Below are positions 58,053 through 64,000 of a stretch of DNA of 64,000 nucleotides, one piece after another; position 1 is the stretch's first letter, and every line of letters starts with the position of its first letter. Below the pieces are notes generated by a model, which saw only the letters and a list, made by a program, of their open reading frames with translations, had not been told where the DNA came from and made no database searches. Both the position numbers and the translations under genes were made by a program. The stretch is from Komagataeibacter xylinus. GTDB taxonomy: Bacteria; Pseudomonadota; Alphaproteobacteria; Acetobacterales; Acetobacteraceae. The stretch covers positions 1-64,000 of the forward strand of contig NZ_QQBI01000016.1 in assembly GCF_004302915.1 (NCBI RefSeq), given 5' to 3'.

Positions 58053-58907
58053 ATGGGCACGATCACAACCATTGAGGAACATGCAAGCTGCGGCGGCCGG
58101 GTCGGTTTTTACAGCCATCCCTCCACCACGCTGGGGCTGGAGGCGCGTTTTGGCGTGTTCCTGCCCGCCCGTGCGCTGGCGGGCGAGAAGGTGCCGGTGC
58201 TGTTCGTGCTGGCGGGGTTGACCTGCACGCAGGAGACCTTCCTCATCAAATCCAATGCGGTGCGCTTTGCCGCCCATCACGGGCTGGCGCTGGTCGCTCC
58301 CGATACCTCGCCACGCGGGGCCGCCGTGCCGGGCGAGGACGAGACATACGACCTTGGCACCGGGGCCGGGTTCTACCTTGATGCCACCACGCCCGCATGG
58401 CGGGCGCATTACCGCATGAGCAGCTATATCGATACGGAACTGCCGCAACTGGTGCAGGACCATTTTGCCGTTGATGGCGCGCGGCGTGGCATCATGGGCC
58501 ACTCCATGGGCGGGCATGGCGCGCTGGTGCATGCGCTCACGGCGCCAAAGGCATGGAAGTCCGTCTCGGCCTTCGCGCCGATCTGCCACCCGGCCATCGT
58601 GCCGTGGGGCGAGAAGGCGTTTGCCGCCTATCTTGGCCCCGATCGCAAGGCCTGGGCGCGGCATGATGCGACGCTCCTGCTCGAGGCAGGCCACACCCAC
58701 CCCACGTCAATCCTGATCGACCAGGGTGCCGCGGACCAGTTCCTGCACAACCAGCTCCGGCCCGACCTGCTGCGCGTGGCGGCGGGGGCTGCGGGGCAGG
58801 CGCTGCAACTGCGCGAGCATGCGGGGTATGACCACTCCTACTGGTTCATCCAGTCCTTCATCGCGGAGCATATCAGGCATCACGCCACGATCCTGGATGC
58901 GACGTAA
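58053..58907 (+). CDS. fghA: S-formylglutathione hydrolase
   Basis: Hydrolyses S-formylglutathione to formate and glutathione. The 284-aa esterase-D family protein shows the nucleophile elbow GHSMGGHGAL and the late catalytic His in HAGYDHSYWF, with the Asp in LIDQGAADQF. VLAGLTCTQETFLIKSN is a family marker. It starts 3 bp after frmA. Confidence 0.94.
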   Translation: MGTITTIEEHASCGGRVGFYSHPSTTLGLEARFGVFLPARALAGEKVPVLFVLAGLTCTQETFLIKSNAVRFAAHHGLALVAPDTSPRGAAVPGEDETYDLGTGAGFYLDATTPAWRAHYRMSSYIDTELPQLVQDHFAVDGARRGIMGHSMGGHGALVHALTAPKAWKSVSAFAPICHPAIVPWGEKAFAAYLGPDRKAWARHDATLLLEAGHTHPTSILIDQGAADQFLHNQLRPDLLRVAAGAAGQALQLREHAGYDHSYWFIQSFIAEHIRHHATILDAT

Positions 58908-58920
58908 CCGGGTCTGCATG

Positions 58921-58937
58921 ATTGTTTTGAAAACAAT
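58921..58937 (+). terminator. Hairpin after fghA
   Basis: ATTGTTTT and AAAACAAT form a perfect 8-bp stem around a single G. It is AT-rich and lies directly before the palindromic element; together they probably stop the frmA-fghA transcript. Confidence 0.45.
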
Positions 58938-58946
58938 GCGTTGATA

Positions 58947-59025
58947 AAAGTTTTCGGGTGCTGCCTTTTTTCAAAAAGGCAGCTTTCTCCTGAAGCTGCT
59001 TGAAAAAAGCTTCACCAGAAACTTT
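58947..59025 (+). repeat. Dispersed palindromic element, copy 6 (complete)
   Basis: 79 bp with the same plan as copy 5. Outer arms are AAAGTTTTCGG (58947-58957) and CCAGAAACTTT (59015-59025). Hairpins are GCTGCC-T/A-GGCAGC (58960-58983) and a less perfect GAAGCT/AGCTTC (58992-59013). Compensating changes such as GCTGCC/GGCAGC against GCCGCC/GGCGGC in copy 5 show that base pairing is conserved. Between the convergent fghA and yjbQ genes. Confidence 0.88.
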
Positions 59026-59029
59026 CTGG

Positions 59030-59449
59030 TCATTCACCCATCAGGTGCAGCACGATCTCGCGCCGGTGGGGGCGGGCGCGGTGCTCGAACAGGTATAATC
59101 CCTGCCATGTACCCAGCACCGGCCTGCCACTGGCCACGGGAATGGAAAGCTGCGTGTTGGTGAGCATGGCCCGCAGGTGGGCGGGCATGTCATCCGGGCC
59201 TTCATCATCATGGATGTAACGGCCGGGCTGCTCGGGCACCAGCGCCTCGAAATACCGCTCGATGTCCGTGCGCACGGTCGGGTCGGCATTTTCCTGCACG
59301 CATAGCGAGGCGGAGGTATGGCGGCACCACAGGGTGAGCAGGCCGGTTTCGATGCCGCTCTGCCGCACCCATGCCAGCACCGGCCGGTCGAGCGGAACCA
59401 GCCCCTTGCCATGCGTGCTCACCTGAAGGCTGTGCAGTTCCTGGCGCAT
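59030..59449 (-). CDS. YjbQ family protein (UPF0047)
   Basis: A 139-aa member of the UPF0047/YjbQ family. TLWCRHTSASLCVQENADPTVRTDIERYF and the His/Asp-rich YIHDDEGPDDMPAHLRAMLT with TNTQLSIPV and GTWQGLYLFEHR are family hallmarks. Some members have weak thiamine-phosphate synthase activity, but the physiological role is unsettled. It starts 21 bp after trpS on the same strand and ends at a palindromic element. Confidence 0.88.
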   Translation of the reverse strand: MRQELHSLQVSTHGKGLVPLDRPVLAWVRQSGIETGLLTLWCRHTSASLCVQENADPTVRTDIERYFEALVPEQPGRYIHDDEGPDDMPAHLRAMLTNTQLSIPVASGRPVLGTWQGLYLFEHRARPHRREIVLHLMGE

Positions 59450-59470
59450 GGGGCGTGGTTCCTTCCGGGG

Positions 59471-60466
59471 TTATTTCAGGAAGCCGATCAGCGCTTCGGC
59501 TTCCGATACGATGGGATCGGCAATGACGCGGGCGCGGTTGGCACCTTCGCGCAGGGTGTCGCACAGAAAGCCGGGTTCCCTGAGCAGGCGCTGCGTCTCG
59601 GTGGCGATGGGGCAGACCGCACCCACCACCACCTCGGTCAGCGCCGCCTTGAACGGGCCAAAACCCTGGCCGCCAAACTGCCGGAGCACATCCGCCGTCG
59701 CAACTCCGGCGAGCGTGGCGTAGATGGTTACCAGATTGCGGGCCTCGGGCCGGTTTTCAAGGCCGGCCTCCTCCGATGGCAGGGCCTCGGAATCGCTTTT
59801 GGCGCGCTTGATCTTGTTTGCAATGGCATCGGCGTCATCCGTCATCTCGATCCGGCTCTGGGCGGAGGGATCGGATTTGGACATTTTCTTGGTGCCGTCG
59901 CGCAGGCTCATCACGCGCGCGCCCTGCGGCGGGATGAGGGCCTCAACCTGCGGGAAGAATTCCACCCCGTAATCATGGTTGAATTTCTGGGCAATGTCGT
60001 TGGTCAGTTCAAGGTGCTGCTTCTGGTCCTCGCCCACCGGCACGGCGGTGGCCTTGTAGGCCAGGATGTCGGCCGCCATGAGGTCGGGATAGACGTAAAG
60101 CCCGGCGGAATGCTTCTCGCGGTCCTTGCCTGCCTTGTCCTTGAACTGGGTCATGCGGTTGAGCCAGCCCAGGCGCGCGACACAGTTGAAGATCCACCCC
60201 AGCCGGGCATGCGCGCTGACAGCGGATTGGTTGAACAGGATATGCTTCTGCGCATCAATGCCCGAGGCCAGCAGCACGGCGGTCTGCGCCAGTGTCTGCT
60301 GGCGCAGGGTCGCGGGGTCCTGCCATGTGGTGATGGCGTGCATGTCCACCAGGCAGAAAAGGCACTCATGGTCGCGCTGGAGCGCAACCCAGTTGCGTAT
60401 CGCGCCCAGGTAATTGCCAAGCTGCGGGATACCGGTCGGCTGAATGCCGGAAAACAGGCGTTGCAT
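59471..60466 (-). CDS. trpS: Tryptophanyl-tRNA synthetase
   Basis: Class I synthetase that charges tRNA-Trp. The 331-aa protein has the HIGH-type motif in [13 protein letters not shown] (the Gly-Asn-Tyr-Leu-Gly form is normal for TrpRS), [17 protein letters not shown] in the active site, and KMSKS ([14 protein letters not shown]). ATG 60466 gives the family N-terminus [12 protein letters not shown]; the upstream in-frame codons are not needed. Confidence 0.96.
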   Translation of the reverse strand: MQRLFSGIQPTGIPQLGNYLGAIRNWVALQRDHECLFCLVDMHAITTWQDPATLRQQTLAQTAVLLASGIDAQKHILFNQSAVSAHARLGWIFNCVARLGWLNRMTQFKDKAGKDREKHSAGLYVYPDLMAADILAYKATAVPVGEDQKQHLELTNDIAQKFNHDYGVEFFPQVEALIPPQGARVMSLRDGTKKMSKSDPSAQSRIEMTDDADAIANKIKRAKSDSEALPSEEAGLENRPEARNLVTIYATLAGVATADVLRQFGGQGFGPFKAALTEVVVGAVCPIATETQRLLREPGFLCDTLREGANRARVIADPIVSEAEALIGFLK

Positions 60467-60514
60467 AAAGGTATTTTCCGTTTTTTTGCCCGCGGCGGTC
60501 AAGGTGCGCGGTTG

Positions 60515-61003
60515 TCAGGGCAGGGGGTGGATCGCATCAAGGCGGCGGCGTTCATCCGCCACCAGGCTGCTGCTCAGGGGGTGGGTGCGCTCACGGGCCA
60601 CCTCGGCTGCGGTAAAGACCGGGGCAGGCTTTGTGTCGCCGCGCGTGGCCAGATAGCTCAGGATGGAGGCGATCTCCTCATCTGACAGATGGGCGCGGAA
60701 AGACGGCATGAAGAAGTTGTAGGGCACGCCATCGATCTTCAGCGGGCCATTGAGCCCGTTCAGCAACACATGCATGAGGTACTGCCTGCCCTCGGGCGAG
60801 GTGGCGATCCTGTCCACGCGGCCGGTTATGGGCGGGATCTCGCCCTTCAGCCCTTCACCGCCGTGGTGGCAGATGCCGCAATTGGTGCGGTAGCGCGCAT
60901 AGCCTTCCTGCCCGTGGCGCGTGCAGGCGCCCAGCAGTGCCACGCACGCAAGCAGGCAGCCCCCGCGCAGTACGGACGCCACGCGCCCGGTTGCAATACC
61001 CAT
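60515..61003 (-). CDS. Lipoprotein c-type cytochrome
   Basis: A 162-aa monohaem cytochrome c anchored as a lipoprotein. The lipobox LLGAC places the lipidated Cys at 27. The haem site CGICH covers 42-46, and FFMPSF later supplies the likely distal Met ligand. LSDEEIASILSYLATR is the usual class I C-terminal helix. It should carry electrons on the periplasmic face, perhaps to a terminal oxidase. No dehydrogenase or oxidase gene is near, so its partner is unknown. Confidence 0.85.
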   Translation of the reverse strand: MGIATGRVASVLRGGCLLACVALLGACTRHGQEGYARYRTNCGICHHGGEGLKGEIPPITGRVDRIATSPEGRQYLMHVLLNGLNGPLKIDGVPYNFFMPSFRAHLSDEEIASILSYLATRGDTKPAPVFTAAEVARERTHPLSSSLVADERRRLDAIHPLP

Positions 61004-61035
61004 GTTGGTTGTCCGGTTCCTGTACCGTCATGTGA

Positions 61036-61070
61036 AAAGAGCCACCCACCCGGCGGATGAATGGCTCTTT
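61036..61070 (-). terminator. Terminator after the FKBP gene
   Basis: AAAGAGCCA (61036-61044) and TGGCTCTTT (61062-61070) form a perfect 9-bp stem with a 17-nt loop. On the minus strand it ends in CTCTTTTC, a short U run, 6 bp beyond the stop codon of the FKBP gene. Confidence 0.6.
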
Positions 61071-61076
61071 CAGGGC

Positions 61077-61574
61077 TTAACGGCCGCCGGGCGAGACGCC
61101 AAGCAGCTGGATCTTGAAAATCAGCGGGCTATCAGGCTGGATGATGCCCATCGACTTGTGGCCATAGCCAAGCTCGGGCGGCACGTACAGCATCCACGTA
61201 TCGCCCACATGCATCTTGGGCACGGCTTCCTGCCAGCCCTTGATCACCATTTCCAGCGGCATCTGCATATACGCGCCGTGGCCATGCTGGTCGGAGCTGT
61301 CAAAGATGCCGCCATCGGGCAGGCGGCCTTCATAGATCACCATCACGCTGTCATTGATGGTGGGCTGCGCACCATCCTTCGGGCCGGACTGGAGCACCTT
61401 GTAGGCCAGCCCGTCAGGCAGCGTCTGGACACCGGGCTGCTTGCGCACGTTGTCCATGAACTGCGCCGGGGTCAGTTCCGGCTGGTCATCCTTGTTTCCG
61501 CCGCCACAGGCCGCAAGCGGCAGGGCCACCACGGCTGCGGCAAGAAGGGGAATGACACGGGAAAAGCGTTTCAT
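61077..61574 (-). CDS. FKBP-type peptidyl-prolyl isomerase (lipoprotein)
   Basis: A 165-aa prolyl cis-trans isomerase with a lipoprotein signal (lipobox LAAC, lipidated C23), so it works in the periplasm, anchored to a membrane. The FKBP fold (about 60-165) shows VMVIYEGRLPDGGIFDSS, MPLEMVIKGWQEAVPKMHVGD and the end WMLYVPPELGYGHKSMGIIQPDSPLIFKIQLL. The usual dimerisation extension is short. ATG 61574 follows GAGG. Confidence 0.9.
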   Translation of the reverse strand: MKRFSRVIPLLAAAVVALPLAACGGGNKDDQPELTPAQFMDNVRKQPGVQTLPDGLAYKVLQSGPKDGAQPTINDSVMVIYEGRLPDGGIFDSSDQHGHGAYMQMPLEMVIKGWQEAVPKMHVGDTWMLYVPPELGYGHKSMGIIQPDSPLIFKIQLLGVSPGGR

Positions 61575-61621
61575 GACACCTCGGCAGGCTGTTGAAGGGA
61601 TGAAGGAGGGAACGCAGGCGC

Positions 61622-62851
<1,230 letters not shown>

Positions 62852-62965
62852 GGGAGAACGCTCCTGTCGACAAAACTTGGACAATACTTTGCCGGGAAAA
62901 CCGGCGGCCTGCCCTCCTAGCACCCCACGCTGCGGGCGACCAGAAGCGAAAGGCGGATTTTTACG

Positions 62966-64000
62966 TCATTCCACCGGATCGGGGGCACCTTCAGGCCGGG
63001 CGGCCCGGCGCAGGCGCTGGCTTTCGGTGCGCAGCTGCCCGCATGCGGCAAGGATGTCGCGCCCGCGCGGCATGCGGATGGGCGAGGCGAAGCCCGCATC
63101 CATCACGATATTTGCAAACTTTTCAAGCTGCTCGCGCGTCGAGGGTTTGTAGCTGCTGCCCGGCCACGGGTTGAACGGAATGAGGTTGACCTTGGCCGGA
63201 ATGCCCGAGATCAGCCGCACGAGTTCACGCGCATCGGCCTCGCTGTCATTGATGCCGCGCAGCATGATGTATTCAAACGTGATGCGCCGTGCATTGCTGG
63301 CGGCGGGGTAGCGGCGGCAGGCGGCAATGACTTCCCTGATGGGGTATTTGCGGTTGAGCGGCACGATCTCGTCGCGCAGGTCATCGCGCACGGCATGGAG
63401 CGACACGGCCAGGTTAATGCCAAGCTCGGCGCCGCACTGGTCCATCATCGGCACAACGCCGGATGTGGAAAGCGTGATGCGCCGGCGCGAAAGGCCAATG
63501 CCCTCGCCATCCATGATGATGCGCATGGCCTTGGCCACGTTGTCGTAATTGTACAGCGGCTCGCCCATGCCCATCAGCACGATGGTGGACAGCAGGCGCG
63601 GCGTATCCCCCTTGGGGCTGGGCCATTCGCCATAGCTGTCACGTGCCGCCATGAACTGGCCCACGATCTCGGCAGCACCAAGGTTGCGCACCAGCGCCTG
63701 CGTGCCGGTATGGCAGAAGGTGCATGACAGCGTGCAGCCCACCTGCGAGGAAATGCACACCGCCCCGCGGTCTTCCTGCCGGTCGGGGATGTAGACCGTT
63801 TCTGCCTCCTGCCCGTCACGGAAGCGGAAGAGGAATTTGCGCGTGGAATCCTGCGAGGTCTGCTCCGTCACCACGCCGGGGCGGCCTACGATGAAGCGTT
63901 CGGCCAGCTTCTCCTGCAGGGGGCGGGCAATCGAACTCATGCGCGAGAAATCGGTGGCGCCCTGATGGTAGATCCAGTGCCATAGCTGCTTGGTGCGGAA
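62966..64000 (-). CDS. rlmN: 23S rRNA (adenine-C2) methyltransferase, 5' end outside window
   Basis: Radical SAM enzyme methylating A2503 of 23S rRNA and A37 of some tRNAs. The frame continues to the right edge of the window, so the N-terminus is missing: upstream of the ATG at 63940 the bases still encode [20 protein letters not shown], a typical RlmN stretch. In view are [18 protein letters not shown] (CxxxCxxC cluster motif), [34 protein letters not shown], and the C-terminal ILAACGQLR with the second catalytic Cys. 345 codons are visible. Confidence 0.95.
   Translation of the reverse strand, partial: FRTKQLWHWIYHQGATDFSRMSSIARPLQEKLAERFIVGRPGVVTEQTSQDSTRKFLFRFRDGQEAETVYIPDRQEDRGAVCISSQVGCTLSCTFCHTGTQALVRNLGAAEIVGQFMAARDSYGEWPSPKGDTPRLLSTIVLMGMGEPLYNYDNVAKAMRIIMDGEGIGLSRRRITLSTSGVVPMMDQCGAELGINLAVSLHAVRDDLRDEIVPLNRKYPIREVIAACRRYPAASNARRITFEYIMLRGINDSEADARELVRLISGIPAKVNLIPFNPWPGSSYKPSTREQLEKFANIVMDAGFASPIRMPRGRDILAACGQLRTESQRLRRAARPEGAPDPVE

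Overview
The window is GC-rich, tightly packed chromosomal DNA from an acetic acid bacterium (Acetobacteraceae), most likely Komagataeibacter or a close relative. The best evidence is a 505-residue succinyl-CoA:acetate CoA-transferase of the AarC type, about 2.4 kb from a citrate synthase of the AarA type. These are the two genes that let acetic acid bacteria run their modified TCA cycle and resist acetate. A 1,511-residue SMC and the alphaproteobacterial miaB-phoH-ybeY-corC order fit this assignment. Gene functions were read from protein motifs and gene order; no database search was possible.

Layout. 1-501: the edge of a mobile island, with what looks like an IS21-type insertion sequence end, a truncated integrase and an elongator tRNA-Met. 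0.7-6.8 kb: MscS channel, UppP, a lone MlaD-type protein, a PLP aminotransferase, and a membrane-anchored ATP-grasp enzyme coupled to a DedA protein. 7.1-14.1 kb: a plus-strand run of mltB-like, D,D-carboxypeptidase, tmk, holB, metG, tatD and an MBL-fold hydrolase. 14.3-17.1 kb: guaB and an RsmB-family methyltransferase. 17.6-21.8 kb: cation/proton antiporter, L,D-transpeptidase, an orphan response regulator and exonuclease III. 22.1-26.1 kb: uvrC, pgsA, a lipoprotein, moaD, moaE. 26.3-32.0 kb: ribonucleotide reductase alpha, a TrmN6-like methyltransferase, polyprenyl synthase, murI, pyrE.

32.2-33.4 kb is the one accessory-looking stretch: a small gene behind a near-consensus Fur box, then about 0.9 kb of AT-richer DNA with a frameshifted gene remnant. 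33.4-38.6 kb holds citrate synthase, a SixA-type phosphatase, chorismate mutase, a metallophosphoesterase and aarC. 38.8-48.2 kb is one minus-strand operon (small ORF, miaB, phoH, ybeY, corC, dsbA-like, smc) with overlaps or tiny gaps. 48.5-54.7 kb is tamA-tamB. 54.7-64.0 kb carries a small hypothetical gene, carD, a bestrophin, the formaldehyde pair frmA-fghA, yjbQ, trpS, a lipoprotein cytochrome c, an FKBP lipoprotein, argG and the C-terminal part of rlmN.

The most unusual non-coding feature is a family of six related palindromic elements of about 45-80 bp. Full copies have a cloverleaf plan: outer inverted arms around two hairpins. Five of the six lie between convergent genes and look like two-way terminators. 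Other regulatory signals are tandem NrdR-like boxes 31 bp apart before the ribonucleotide reductase gene, a Fur box, and a guaB terminator whose loop holds the stop codon. No rRNA, CRISPR array or complete transposon was seen.
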